Source: Candidatus Woodwardiibium gallinarum (GTDB taxonomy: Bacteria > Bacillota > Clostridia > Oscillospirales > CAG-382). From it: 64,000 nucleotides of DNA. The DNA lies in contig CAJFRY010000017.1 in NCBI GenBank assembly GCA_904419545.1, positions 16,608 to 80,607 of the forward strand, given 5' to 3'. The first letter of the stretch is position 1. Every line of letters begins with the position of its first letter. Below are positions 17,203-25,717 of the stretch, one piece after another. Made by a program: the position numbers and the translations under genes. Under the pieces are notes generated by a model. The model made no database searches. It was not told the DNA's origin and worked only from the letters and a program-made list of their open reading frames with translations.

Positions 17203-17285
17203 TGGTGCGGGCGGCGGGACTTGAACCCGCACGCGTAAAGCACTGGTTTCTAAGACCAGCTTGTCTGCCATTCCAACACGCCCGC
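17203..17285 (-). tRNA. tRNA-Leu (anticodon UAG)
   Basis: Class II cloverleaf: acceptor GCGGGCG pairs with CGCCCGC, anticodon stem CTGGT/ACCAG with loop CTTAGAA (anticodon TAG), a long variable arm, T-loop GTTCAAGTC and encoded CCA. Reads CUA codons, and probably other CUN codons by wobble. Confidence 0.95.
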
Positions 17286-17298
17286 ACAGGATGCTTTT

Positions 17299-17327
17299 AT
17301 TGTAACACCCAAAGCCCCGTTTGTCAA
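17299..17327 (-). promoter_or_regulatory. Promoter of tRNA-Leu
   Basis: TTGACA (17327-17322), 17-nt spacer, TACAAT (17304-17299), 14 nt before the mature tRNA 5' end, as expected for a single tRNA gene. Confidence 0.8.
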
Positions 17328-17368
17328 TACGGATGACATTTTGACCGCTATTTTTCCTTCTTTGTTGC

Positions 17369-17397
17369 TTGCAATTTAACGTAATTTGTGCTATAAT
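17369..17397 (+). promoter_or_regulatory. Promoter of nrdR
   Basis: TTGCAA (17369-17374), 17-nt spacer, TATAAT (17392-17397), 55 nt upstream of nrdR. It is divergent from the tRNA-Leu promoter. No NrdR-box pair is obvious here. Confidence 0.75.
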
Positions 17398-17452
17398 GTA
17401 AATATAAGATTTCGCAATTTCTCCATATGGTTTCCGAAAGGACGGTTGTTCT

Positions 17453-17911
17453 ATGAAGTGTCCCGCCTGCGCGCATCCTGAAAGCAAGGTAATCGATTCG
17501 CGCCCGTCTGCGGACGGCTCCTCCATCCGCCGGCGCCGCGAATGCCTGCACTGTCAAAAGCGCTTCACCACTTACGAAACGATCGAGACTGTGCCGATTA
17601 CTGTTGTAAAAAAAGACAAATCACGCGAGAGCTTTGACCGCAACAAGGTGCTCAACAGCATCATCCGCGCCTGTGACAAGCGTCTGGTGACCCGCGGTGA
17701 AATGGATTCGGTGGTTTCTTCCATCGAGATGCAGCTTCAGAATTCCCTGCAGACCGAGATCCCCTCCTCCCGCATCGGTGAGATGGTGATGGAACGGCTC
17801 AAGGATGTCGACGAAGTGGCCTACGTTCGATTCGCGTCGGTATACAGGCAGTTCAAGGATATCGACGCGTTTATGGATGAGTTGAACAGGCTGTTGGCCG
17901 AGAAGAAATAA
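17453..17911 (+). CDS. nrdR: Ribonucleotide reductase repressor NrdR
   Basis: 152 residues, exactly the family length. N-terminal zinc finger CPAC...CLHC (Cys3, 6, 31, 34), then the ATP-cone ([20 protein letters not shown] region) and conserved [19 protein letters not shown] end. NrdR binds ATP/dATP through the cone and represses ribonucleotide reductase operons when dATP is high. Ribosome site AAAGGAC. No reductase gene is nearby, so it acts in trans. The carD-like gene follows 51 nt later and may be co-transcribed. Confidence 0.97.
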   Translation: MKCPACAHPESKVIDSRPSADGSSIRRRRECLHCQKRFTTYETIETVPITVVKKDKSRESFDRNKVLNSIIRACDKRLVTRGEMDSVVSSIEMQLQNSLQTEIPSSRIGEMVMERLKDVDEVAYVRFASVYRQFKDIDAFMDELNRLLAEKK

Positions 17912-17962
17912 CGCACTTTAACGGTACCATTGCGAGACGGTAAGAAAGAGAGGTCGACGGTG

Positions 17963-18469
17963 ATGTTTTTCAAGGGCGATACGATCGTATACGCCACCAC
18001 GGGTGTCTGCGTGATTGACGACATCCGCGAACAGGCCTGCACCGGTGAGGTGCACACCTATTATGTGCTGCAGCCGGTATTCGACAGCAGCTCGAAGGTC
18101 TTTGCGCCGGTCGGCTCCTCCGAGCAAAAGATGCGCGCCGTGCTTACGGCCGGCGAAGCAGACGAGCTTGTCCGTACGCTTCCCGACGCTCCCGCCGAAT
18201 GGATTGACAACGACAGCCGCCGCAAGGAGACGTTTTCTGCCATGCTGCGCTCGGGTGACCGCAGCGAGCTGGTGCGGCTGGTCAAAACGCTGCATACGCA
18301 CCGTTTGGAGCTGCAGCAGTGCGGCAGAAAGTTCCATCTGGCCGACGAACGTATGCTGCGTGACGCGGAACGCGTTTTGTTCGAGGAATTGGCCTATGCG
18401 CTGTCTATCCCGCCGGAAAGCGTGGGCGATTACCTGCGCGAGCACGCGAAAACGGCTGCGGTCGGCTGA
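17963..18469 (+). CDS. CarD-family RNA polymerase-binding regulator
   Basis: 168 residues. The first 60 residues (FFKGDTIVYATTGVCVIDDI, then HTYYVLQPVF) form the CarD/TRCF Tudor-like domain that contacts the polymerase beta subunit. The remaining helical part (LVRLVKTLHTHRLELQQCGR, ERMLRDAERVLFEELAYAL) matches the DNA-binding helical domain. Known members stabilise open promoter complexes, often at rRNA promoters. ATG 17963 follows GAGAGG; the longer open frame from 17930 has no site. It lies directly after nrdR. Confidence 0.9.
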   Translation: MFFKGDTIVYATTGVCVIDDIREQACTGEVHTYYVLQPVFDSSSKVFAPVGSSEQKMRAVLTAGEADELVRTLPDAPAEWIDNDSRRKETFSAMLRSGDRSELVRLVKTLHTHRLELQQCGRKFHLADERMLRDAERVLFEELAYALSIPPESVGDYLREHAKTAAVG

Positions 18470-18531
18470 TATTGCCGAATCGCCGGCCAAAGCCGACCAA
18501 TGGCACACGCAGAAAAAATTTCAAAAAGGGC

Positions 18532-18560
18532 TTGATTTTATCACGCGGCTGGTGTATAAT
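18532..18560 (+). promoter_or_regulatory. Promoter of tRNA-Val
   Basis: TTGATT (18532-18537), 17-nt spacer, TATAAT (18555-18560), about 48 nt before the mature tRNA. Confidence 0.75.
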
Positions 18561-18608
18561 AACGCCAGTCGCCCGCTATGGCGATAAAACGGAAAAACCA
18601 AGATAAGC

Positions 18609-18685
18609 GGAGGCATAGCTCAGTTGGTCAGAGCGCACGGTTCACATCCGTGAGGTCGCAGGTTCGAGCCCTGCTGTCTCCACCA
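18609..18685 (+). tRNA. tRNA-Val (anticodon CAC)
   Basis: 77-nt cloverleaf: acceptor GGAGGCA/TGTCTCC (one G-U), D-arm GCTC...GAGC, anticodon stem CACGG/CCGTG with loop TTCACAT (anticodon CAC), T-arm GCAGG TTCGAGC CCTGC, and encoded ACCA. Reads GUG. Confidence 0.93.
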
Positions 18686-18687
18686 TA

Positions 18688-18740
18688 GGAAAACACCATC
18701 GCAATCCGAACCCATAAAGTTTGGTTTGGGCGGTGTTTTT
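18688..18740 (+). terminator. Probable terminator after tRNA-Val
   Basis: AAAACACC at 18688 pairs with GGTGTTTT near 18732 across an imperfect internal stem, followed by a T-run. Confidence 0.55.
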
Positions 18741-18910
18741 GTTATAACCTCCGCATTCAAGCGGTTGGATAGACTTTGAAATCATAAAGTTTGTTCGGAT
18801 GCAAAATCTTAAAAGGTTGAAAAACAAATGATCCGAACTGCCTGATTTGATTGATGATACGATACATCAAATGCGATTGATATTCGATATCATAAGAGGT
18901 AGGTACCGCT

Positions 18911-19465
18911 ATGACTATTGAAACAGAAAGACTGTACCTGCGTCCTTTTCTTGAAAGCGATGCGGCGGATGTATTTGAATATTTAAGCAAACCGGCGGCA
19001 AACTGTTTTTCCGATATGAAATTGCACTCGATTGAGGAAGCCAAAGAAGAAATGAAGCGGAGAGCCGGCGAAACCGAATATTATTTTGCCATCGTTTTGA
19101 AAGATTCAAATAAAGTTATCGGTGAAATAGTTGCTTATCCGGAACATAGTGAAGCTCACGATAAACGCTCACCCTCAGACACTTTCAGTCCTTGCTGGAT
19201 GCTGAATGCTGCCTATCGGGGAAAAGGTTATGCGTATGAAGCGGCTCGCGCTTTTTTCGATTACCTGTTTGAGGTGAAAGAAGCAAGACGCATATATGCT
19301 TATACCGAGGATTATAATCTATCGAGCCAACGTCTTTGTGAAAAGCTGGGTATGCGTCGGGAAGGACTGTTTAAGGAGTTTGTATCCTTTGTAAAGAACC
19401 CGAACGGCACGCCTCACTATGAAAATACCATCCAGTATGCCATTCTGAAAAAGGAATGGTCTTGA
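18911..19465 (+). CDS. GNAT acetyltransferase, RimJ/RimL type
   Basis: 184 residues. Opening IETERLYLRPFLESDAADVF, the central WMLNAAYRGKGYAYEAARAF (acetyl-CoA pyrophosphate loop RGKGYA) and YNLSSQRLCEKLGMRREG are canonical for the RimJ/RimL-like GNAT branch, which acetylates N-terminal amines of ribosomal proteins or small amines and antibiotics. ATG 18911 follows AAGAGGT. Slightly lower GC than flanking genes. No operon partner. The acceptor substrate cannot be deduced. Confidence 0.88.
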   Translation: MTIETERLYLRPFLESDAADVFEYLSKPAANCFSDMKLHSIEEAKEEMKRRAGETEYYFAIVLKDSNKVIGEIVAYPEHSEAHDKRSPSDTFSPCWMLNAAYRGKGYAYEAARAFFDYLFEVKEARRIYAYTEDYNLSSQRLCEKLGMRREGLFKEFVSFVKNPNGTPHYENTIQYAILKKEWS

Positions 19466-19788
19466 CGGATTTCAGTTTTTGAACCATATACAATTCAAAT
19501 CTTCCTTGGTCCCCAAAAGTATTTTCGTTATCCCCGCTTTTGCTCTGATTTGAATACACGAGACATCTCGCATAATCCCGTGATTAACCGTTGCAGGATG
19601 CATAAAAATCTTGTTCGATGCAGGGGCGTTACGACGGAGGTATTATACTGTTTTTTCCCCCGAAGCTCTTAAAAGAGAAGACGTATATCGCCACAGCGAC
19701 CATTTTCGGACAGATTGTCCGGTGCAATCCGGATAGCTGCACATCCGCCTTTCAAACGGTAATTCCCTGAAATTGGAGGCAGAATATA
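19466..19788. other. Intergenic region without a gene
   Basis: No supported coding frame. The last part (about 19665-19788) is the leader of the S66 peptidase gene with an AATTGGAGG ribosome site; no strong promoter stands out. Confidence 0.45.
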
Positions 19789-20694
19789 ATGATTAAACCG
19801 AAGAAGTTGAAATACGGCGACACAATCGGTATCCTCGCGCCCTGTTTGTCGTGCAGTCCGGAGCAGATACAGGCGCCGGCCGAAACACTGCGCGGACTGG
19901 GCTTTCAGGTCCGGCTGTCCGAGCACCTGTTTTCCAACACCTGCGGATTCGCCGGCAGCATCGAGGAACGCGCGGCGGATTTCAACGCCATGATTGCGGA
20001 CGACAGCGTTCAAATGCTGCTGTTCGGCGGCGGCGAGGTCAGCAACGAGCTTTTGCCGTACATTGACTATGCCCTTATACGGGAGCACCCGAAGCTCATT
20101 TGCAGCTACAGCGACAGCACGACGCTGCTCAACGCAATCCATTTTATGTGCGGACTGCCCGTGTTTTACGGTGCATCGGTCCGCACGTTCGGAAATCTTA
20201 CCGACTACAACCGGCAGGCATTTGAAAGCATCCTGATGGATACCGGACATACATATCGAAAATCCGCCCCGTGGAAAACCATCTGCGCCGGAAAATGCGA
20301 GGGCGTGTTGGCCGGCGGCTATTTGGCGAATTACGCGGCACTGTATGGTCTGGATTATTACCGTGAGACGCCGGAGGATGCCTGTCTCCTGTTCATCGAA
20401 GACCACGAAATGTTCAGCTCGCCCGCAATTGTAGCCAAATGGTTTGCCAATCTGGAGCATCGGGGTGTATTTCGCAAAGCGGTCGGATTGCTGTTCGGGC
20501 ATTATTCGGAAAGCGTTCCGGACGCAGTTGATGAAATCCTGTACAGAACCGGCAGGAAATACGGCATTCCCGTCGTCCGGTGCGAAGATTTCGGACACGG
20601 GCTGAACAACGCCATTCTGCCCATCGGCATCCCTGCAAGGCTGGACACGGAGCAGGACACTTTTGAATTGCTGGAAAGCGGCGTCAGCGAATAA
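19789..20694 (+). CDS. S66-family LD-carboxypeptidase / MccF-like peptidase
   Basis: 301 residues, normal for the family. The catalytic triad can be placed: nucleophile Ser108 in CSYSDST, Glu204 in LLFIEDHE, His270 in EDFGHG. The N-terminal KYGDTIGILAPC and LLFGGGEVSNELL are typical of the S66 nucleophile domain. Members cleave the L,D bond of murein tetrapeptides for recycling, or inactivate microcin-C-like antibiotics (MccF). Absence of a signal peptide fits a cytosolic role. Stands alone with a GGAGG site; neighbours do not discriminate between the two roles. Confidence 0.9.
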   Translation: MIKPKKLKYGDTIGILAPCLSCSPEQIQAPAETLRGLGFQVRLSEHLFSNTCGFAGSIEERAADFNAMIADDSVQMLLFGGGEVSNELLPYIDYALIREHPKLICSYSDSTTLLNAIHFMCGLPVFYGASVRTFGNLTDYNRQAFESILMDTGHTYRKSAPWKTICAGKCEGVLAGGYLANYAALYGLDYYRETPEDACLLFIEDHEMFSSPAIVAKWFANLEHRGVFRKAVGLLFGHYSESVPDAVDEILYRTGRKYGIPVVRCEDFGHGLNNAILPIGIPARLDTEQDTFELLESGVSE

Positions 20695-20742
20695 AGCGGC
20701 AGCCGTTCCCGACAGCTTTGCAAACGAAGCTGCATAAATATT

Positions 20743-21006
20743 GTGCAGACGGCAATCCGAGCTTGGCTTTTCGCCGGAAGCCTGTTTCAGCAGGAGCCGG
20801 ACGACACGCATGAGCGGCTCGGCGTGAAACGGTACGAGCTGCTGCATACCATTTTGAACGTGCCGAACCGTGCGGCAAAAGCCGCGGAAAAGGATATCAG
20901 GGAATCCATTAAAAGCGGTGCAGAATCAAAACTTTCGATGCTTTCGGAGAATTCGCAAAGCAAATATGAATCGCTGACCGCCCTGCCGCGTTTGACGCGT
21001 TTTTGA
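20743..21006 (+). CDS. Short hypothetical frame, perhaps a gene remnant
   Basis: 87 codons with coding-like composition in the second half (YELLHTILNVPNRAAKAAEK, IRESIKSGAE) but no clear ribosome site and a poor N-terminus. It may be the 3' end of a lost gene. No motif is recognisable. Confidence 0.25.
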   Translation: MQTAIRAWLFAGSLFQQEPDDTHERLGVKRYELLHTILNVPNRAAKAAEKDIRESIKSGAESKLSMLSENSQSKYESLTALPRLTRF

Positions 21007-21127
21007 ATGGAGCCGTTCAAGCAGAAATGGAATGAAAAACGTCTTTGATTCAACGACCGCTTGCTGTTCCGGCAGACGATTTTACGGTATACTATTCGCA
21101 CAAACGGAAACGAAAGGCGGATATGAA

Positions 21128-21985
21128 ATGTTTGATATGCAGCAGGTAGGAAGCCGTATTTCCAAGCTGAGAAAATCGATCGGTATCACGCAGACCGGGC
21201 TGGCGGACCGGCTGGGGATCAGCTTTCAAGCGGTCTCCAACTGGGAAAGAGGCGTCAGTATGCCGGACATTTCCAAGCTGAAGGAGCTCTCGGAAATCTT
21301 CGGTGTCACCGTCGACGAAATCCTCGGAGGCGGAACGCACAGCGAGCTCGTGCGGGAACTGATTGAAAAGCAGCCTGTAAGGAAAGCCACCCGCGAGGAG
21401 ATTGAGGAAATTGCCCCGATCCTGCACGAAGCTCAAGTGGAAACGCTTTTGAACGGCTCGGACAGATGCGAAGCGGACATAGACATGGTCGCTTCGCTCG
21501 CTCCGTATTTAAGTCAGGCATATATCGACCGATACGCCCTGTCACTACTGAACAAATACAACACATTCCGGGCAATCGGAAGAATCGCCCCCTTTGTCAG
21601 CACCTCCGTATTGGAGGAAAAGGCGGCAGAGCTCGTAAAACGGTCCGGCAGCCTGGATGTCTTAGAGCCTGTTATGCCATTTCTCAGCAGCGAGCTGCTT
21701 GACCGGCTTGCAGATGCCTTCTATGAAAAAAACGGCAGCCTGTCTTCTCTGTCGCCGATTCTCCCCTTTATCAGCACCGCAAAATGCAACGCGTTCACAG
21801 AACTGGCTTATCGGGAGCACGGGCCGGCTGGCGCCGCACAACTTGCGCCGTTCGCCGGCACGGAGACACTGAACCGCATCGCCGCAGAAACGCTGGAAAA
21901 AGAAGGAATTGCCGCTCTGACGCCCCTCCTGCCCTTTATCGACAGCCGGATACTCGAGGATTTCCTGAACAACCGCACCCATTAA
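21128..21985 (+). CDS. XRE-family regulator with HEAT-like repeats
   Basis: 285 residues. Residues 8-60 are a helix-turn-helix (ISKLRKSIGITQTGLADRLG, FQAVSNWERGVSMPDISKLK). After a short linker, five to six repeats of about 30 residues follow, each built as L-x-P-F-x-S...L...A..., for example LAPYLSQAYIDRYALSLL, IAPFVSTSVLEEKAAELV, VMPFLSSELLDRLADAFY and ILPFISTAKCNAFTELAY. These should form an alpha-solenoid that senses a ligand or protein. ATG 21128 is preceded by AAAGGCGG. Monocistronic, followed by a terminator at 22017. Targets are unknown. Confidence 0.85.
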   Translation: MFDMQQVGSRISKLRKSIGITQTGLADRLGISFQAVSNWERGVSMPDISKLKELSEIFGVTVDEILGGGTHSELVRELIEKQPVRKATREEIEEIAPILHEAQVETLLNGSDRCEADIDMVASLAPYLSQAYIDRYALSLLNKYNTFRAIGRIAPFVSTSVLEEKAAELVKRSGSLDVLEPVMPFLSSELLDRLADAFYEKNGSLSSLSPILPFISTAKCNAFTELAYREHGPAGAAQLAPFAGTETLNRIAAETLEKEGIAALTPLLPFIDSRILEDFLNNRTH

Positions 21986-22016
21986 AGAATTGTTTATCGG
22001 CAAAAAAACAAAAAAC

Positions 22017-22062
22017 GCCTGTGGGCGGGAAGCGCTGAGCTGCCCGACCACAGGCATTTTTA
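22017..22062 (+). terminator. Terminator of the HEAT-repeat regulator
   Basis: GCCTGTGG (22017-22024) pairs with CCACAGGC (22048-22055), inner loop partly paired, then ATTTTTA. Confidence 0.75.
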
Positions 22063-22293
22063 AGCTCCAAAGCGGCGCGCAACAATCCATTGCTTGCTTT
22101 TTCATTCCTTTTGTGTTACACTCACGCACAGGAAAGGTCGGGAATACGTCTGATGGACAGCCGTTTTGCCGTCGTATTCCCGACCATCGAAATCAACCGC
22201 AGCCCCGCATCTCCAAACATCCATCGCGGAAGGCGGGGATCGTCTCCTCAGCAAAAAGAACCAGCTAAGAAAATATTGAAAGGTGTGAATGAA

Positions 22294-22518
22294 ATGATAG
22301 GTAAGCTGTTCAAACTGCTGCTCGGCATTCTTCTTTTGCCGTTCCTGTTCGCAGCCGGCGTCGTGCTGTCGCTTATGGTTCTGTTTTCCGTTATGGGATT
22401 CACAGGAATCGTATTCGGCCTTCTGCTGACAATCGCCTGTATTGCATTGGCAGGCGCCCTTTTTGTCGCGCCGGTCGCCGTTTTTTTCAAAGCTTTCAGG
22501 AACAAAAAGAAAGCCTGA
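22294..22518 (+). CDS. Small membrane protein (74 aa)
   Basis: 74 residues, nearly all hydrophobic: helices at about 4-34 and 36-64 (LLGILLLPFLFAAGVVLSL, VFGLLLTIACIALAGALF) and a basic tail FRNKKKA. ATG 22294 lies behind GAAAGGTG. No family recognised; it may be a small regulator of a membrane complex. Monocistronic between a regulator and the C39-like gene. Confidence 0.6.
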   Translation: MIGKLFKLLLGILLLPFLFAAGVVLSLMVLFSVMGFTGIVFGLLLTIACIALAGALFVAPVAVFFKAFRNKKKA

Positions 22519-22674
22519 ACACAGCCGCGCCCTCTGTACAACGGCTCGCAGCGCCCAGCAAGCGTGGCGTTGCACGTTGTGCGAAAGCCGTCTGCACTTA
22601 AAAAGCAGCGCCTGCTTTTCACTCCTCTCTACGATATAATAAAAACAAACCCACATAGAAACGGCGTAAAACTT

Positions 22675-24204
22675 ATGCTTGAAAAGAAGCTGCTCGCCGG
22701 CGTTCCTCCGCTGCGTTACGGCGACCCGTCGGCTGTCTGTTATATCGGCGCGGCGCAGCGGCTATTGGAAGCGCTCGGCGAGACGGTCGGACAGGACGAG
22801 CTGTTCGCCCTATGCGGCGCCGGCTTATGTTTTCCGTGGGGCTTCGGCACCTGCTGCGACGAAGTTGGTATCATCCCGGAAATTCCCACGCGCACGTTCG
22901 CGGCTTTTGGCTATGAGAGCGAATATCTGACCGGCGGGACGCTGGCGGACAAATCGGCGGTCCTTGCTAAAATCCGTGCTTCCATCGACGCGGGACGGCC
23001 GGTGATCGGCTTCGGCATCACGGTCAAAACGCCGATGGCCTGTCTGATCGTCGGCTGCGACGGCAACGGCCTGTATACGCGCGCCTTCCGGCCGCCGGCA
23101 AGACAGACCGAAAGCGGCGAGATGCCGTTTTATTCCGCTGACTGGTATGAAAACTGCGCGGGACTGCTGTTCGCCGGCGCGAAAACCGGGGACCGGCTGA
23201 CCGGCGGCGCGGCCTATGCATGCGTCACCGACTGGGCACGGATATTCCGCAGTTACAGCCTGCCGGTCATGGCGGCGGGGAAGCCCGTCTACGTCGGGCA
23301 GCGCGCATTCGGCCGAATGACCGAATGGCTCCTGGACGACACGCAGTGGCAGACCCCGCAGCAGGACGGCAAAGAGATGTTCCTCAAGCAATGCGGTCTG
23401 CTGCTGTTCGCGCATTACCGTTGGCAGCTCGGCCTTTACCTGCGCCGGCTGGAGGATGGATGTCCCGGGACAGTGCCTGCCGCGGTATTCGAAACGCTCG
23501 AGCGCATCGGAGCCGCCGTTCCGGGCGCGCACGTATCCGATTTGTGGCTGCACGAGGCGGTCGACCCTGCGCTGGTAGATTTTTCGGCAATGCGCAGCCG
23601 TCCTTTGCGCGAAAAGACGGCTGAATATGTCCAGCGTCTCAAGGCGCTGGACGACGAGCTGCTCTGGTCGTTTGTCCCGCCCGCCACGGCGCAGGACAGG
23701 CCGCCGGATGCACTTGTATGCGAATCCTTTGCATACCGCCGCATCGGAAAAGTACGTTTTATCGGCATTGACGCCTGGCGCACCAACGAGGAATGGGACG
23801 CACTTTGGGCACGCAGCGACGCATTTTTTACAACGCTGGACGCGATGACGCCGAGATACGGCGCCGGTATCTCCGAGCCGTGCGCGATGATGCACCACAA
23901 CGGACGCGAGGTGGACAGCGAAAATCACTACCTTGTCGGCCGCTTTTTCCGTGCGGATACGCCCGTACCCGAGGGATTCGATTTCTACGACGTGCCGACC
24001 GAGCGGGCAGCCTATGCGATTTTCACCTGCGAGGGCTTCGACGGTGACCGCTGGGCGGCCTACTACCGGACACGCGACCGGGTCCTCCGCGACGGGGTGC
24101 CCATCCCCTACCCGCAGCGCTACTGGCACGCGGAAGTCTGCACCGACGGCATACCGCGCAAGGGACGTTTTCGAATGGGATATCTATTTTCCGTAAGCGA
24201 ATAG
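22675..24204 (+). CDS. C39-like/BtrH N-domain fused to GyrI-like ligand-binding domain
   Basis: 509 residues from ATG 22675, just downstream of TATAAT (22635-22640); the leader is short and no Shine-Dalgarno is visible. The N-terminal half resembles BtrH/C39-like proteins (VPPLRYGDPSAVCYIGAAQR, GLCFPWGFGTCCDE, IGFGITVKTPMACLIVGCDG). The C-terminal 150 residues match GyrI-like/AraC effector-binding domains (FAYRRIGKVRFIGIDAW, RYGAGISEPCAM, FDFYDVPTERAAYAIF). The protein likely binds a small cationic or drug-like molecule; an enzymatic acyl-transfer role like that of BtrH is possible through the early cysteines. No other biosynthetic genes flank it. Confidence 0.7.
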   Translation: MLEKKLLAGVPPLRYGDPSAVCYIGAAQRLLEALGETVGQDELFALCGAGLCFPWGFGTCCDEVGIIPEIPTRTFAAFGYESEYLTGGTLADKSAVLAKIRASIDAGRPVIGFGITVKTPMACLIVGCDGNGLYTRAFRPPARQTESGEMPFYSADWYENCAGLLFAGAKTGDRLTGGAAYACVTDWARIFRSYSLPVMAAGKPVYVGQRAFGRMTEWLLDDTQWQTPQQDGKEMFLKQCGLLLFAHYRWQLGLYLRRLEDGCPGTVPAAVFETLERIGAAVPGAHVSDLWLHEAVDPALVDFSAMRSRPLREKTAEYVQRLKALDDELLWSFVPPATAQDRPPDALVCESFAYRRIGKVRFIGIDAWRTNEEWDALWARSDAFFTTLDAMTPRYGAGISEPCAMMHHNGREVDSENHYLVGRFFRADTPVPEGFDFYDVPTERAAYAIFTCEGFDGDRWAAYYRTRDRVLRDGVPIPYPQRYWHAEVCTDGIPRKGRFRMGYLFSVSE

Positions 24205-24504
24205 CAATCGACGGTGACGCAAAGGAAAATTCGATTTTCAAAGCAAGATTGCATTTACTTATACGCAATTCCAATCTGTACAAAAACCTTCGCATAATCA
24301 GATTTTGAAAACTTTTGCCGATAAGGGTTTTTTCGCTTACGTGTTTATGCGTTTTCGCAATAAACGTCGGAGCTCGGAAAAACAGGCTCCGCTTGATTTT
24401 GAAGCGGAGTCTGCTTGATTTACGCTCTGCATATCAGCCCACAGGCCCGGAAACGGAACAACCAGCCGTCTTTTGCCACAGCGCCGGGCCGGCAGAGCCT
24501 GATA
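24205..24504. other. Intergenic region without a gene
   Basis: No supported frame; AT-rich 24215-24330 and nothing recognisable before the convergent terminator at 24505. Confidence 0.45.
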
Positions 24505-24538
24505 AAAAAACCGATGCGAAGGATCGCATCGGTTTTTT
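24505..24538. terminator. Bidirectional rho-independent terminator
   Basis: Perfect 14-bp stem AAAAAACCGATGCG / CGCATCGGTTTTTT with loop AAGGAT. A-run and T-run on both sides serve the convergent genes ending at 24204 (plus) and 24552 (minus). Confidence 0.92.
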
Positions 24539-24551
24539 ACTTATGAAAAGC

Positions 24552-25493
24552 TCAGCGTGCTTTCTTCACCACGACAGCACCTGCCAGCGCAAGCAGCGCA
24601 AGGACGGCAAACGCGGCAATGCCGGCGTCGCCCGTCGAAGGCGTAGAGGAAGCGGCGGAAGAAACGGAAGAAGATGCGGGCGCCTCAGCCGAGGAATCGA
24701 CAGGCGCTTCGGAGGAAGCCGGCGCTTCACTGGACGCATCGTCGGACGTATCGTCCGAGTCGCCGTCGCCGAATACGACCTCTGCCTGATCCGCAGCGTA
24801 GTTCTGCGCGACCTCATCGGCCGTCAGCGCACGGTCATAGAAGCGGAATTTGATATACTCAGTGGTATGAGATTTCGACGAGTCTTCGTGGCCGAAAAAG
24901 AAATCCGCCACATTCAGCACGCCGGTCGCAGCTTCGGGCGCCGTTGCGGCCAGTTCGCCGTTGATATAGATCTTGGAAGGCTCGCCGACCTTGAACACGA
25001 CGGTGACCGTCGAATCGGAAAGCGCGTCCTTGCCGCCGATGGCCGATTTGGTCGGTCTTTTGTTGGGGTCATTCTTGAACTCGACGGCGTCGTCAGAAAG
25101 TCTGTAGAACAGCGAGTACGCGTCGGTCGTAGCGTTCAGATAGGTTCCCCACCTGTCACCGGTGACTTCGGTGGCGCCGAGCTGCATTTCGGTCGTGAAC
25201 TCCTGCCCCTTGATCAGATCCACGATGCCCTGCGGGAAGTTGACCTGCGTAGCGGTGTTGAGATACGCGCCGTCCTTGAACTCGTTCTGCCCGGCTGTGT
25301 TGGGAACGTCAGCAATATCATTGTCGCCGGCCAAATCCGTCCATGTCGTGTCGCCGGCCTTCTGCTGCCCGGCGTCGTAGAACGCGACCAGCCCGTTGGT
25401 GACATACGACTCATCCGCAGCAAAAGCGCCGACAGCCGCAAAGCAGCCGACCAGCAGCAGCGCCGCGAGAAAGAGCGCAACTGTCTTTTTCAT
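24552..25493 (-). CDS. Cell-surface LamG-like protein with LPxTG-type anchor
   Basis: 313 residues. A signal peptide (MKKTVALFLAALLLVGCFAA) ends near AFA-AD. Residues 30-225 look like a concanavalin/LamG jelly roll (GLVAFYDAGQ, WTDLAGDND, VVFKVGEPSKIYINGELAAT, YIKFRFYDRALTADEVAQNY). A Ser/Ala/Pro/Glu-rich linker follows, then STPSTGDAG, a membrane helix and VVKKAR: a sortase-type sorting signal of the P-x-T-G kind. It should be displayed on the wall and bind carbohydrate. GGAG site at ATG 25493. Own promoter and terminator. Confidence 0.85.
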   Translation of the reverse strand: MKKTVALFLAALLLVGCFAAVGAFAADESYVTNGLVAFYDAGQQKAGDTTWTDLAGDNDIADVPNTAGQNEFKDGAYLNTATQVNFPQGIVDLIKGQEFTTEMQLGATEVTGDRWGTYLNATTDAYSLFYRLSDDAVEFKNDPNKRPTKSAIGGKDALSDSTVTVVFKVGEPSKIYINGELAATAPEAATGVLNVADFFFGHEDSSKSHTTEYIKFRFYDRALTADEVAQNYAADQAEVVFGDGDSDDTSDDASSEAPASSEAPVDSSAEAPASSSVSSAASSTPSTGDAGIAAFAVLALLALAGAVVVKKAR

Positions 25494-25543
25494 AACAAAA
25501 TCTCCTTTTTATACAAATTTTGAATTTTCTGCATGATGTTTTA

Positions 25544-25572
25544 ATCATACCATCATAAATCGGATTTGTCAA
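25544..25572 (-). promoter_or_regulatory. Promoter of the LamG-like surface protein
   Basis: TTGACA (25572-25567), 17-nt spacer, TATGAT (25549-25544), minus strand. Confidence 0.8.
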
Positions 25573-25636
25573 TAGGTTTTACACAATTTAATCCAATTTG
25601 AACGAAGCGGGAAGGTATGCAATTCCGAAAAAAACG

Positions 25637-25665
25637 TTGCAAAGCGCTCGACGAAGTGGTATACT
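25637..25665 (+). promoter_or_regulatory. Promoter of the serine hydrolase
   Basis: TTGCAA (25637-25642), 17-nt spacer, TATACT (25660-25665), divergent from the surface-protein promoter. Confidence 0.75.
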
Positions 25666-25717
25666 GGTGCAGGACAACATCTGTATCCGAACGAATCTGA
25701 AAGGAACGGTTTGACAA

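Noticed and set aside
18642..18827. Minus-strand frame ending METAGLEPATSRM-like, across tRNA-Val
   Set aside because: This peptide is a well-known false translation of tRNA genes; the DNA is the tRNA itself.
22825..24129. A 434-codon minus-strand open frame
   Set aside because: Shadow of the C39-like/GyrI-like gene without start signals.
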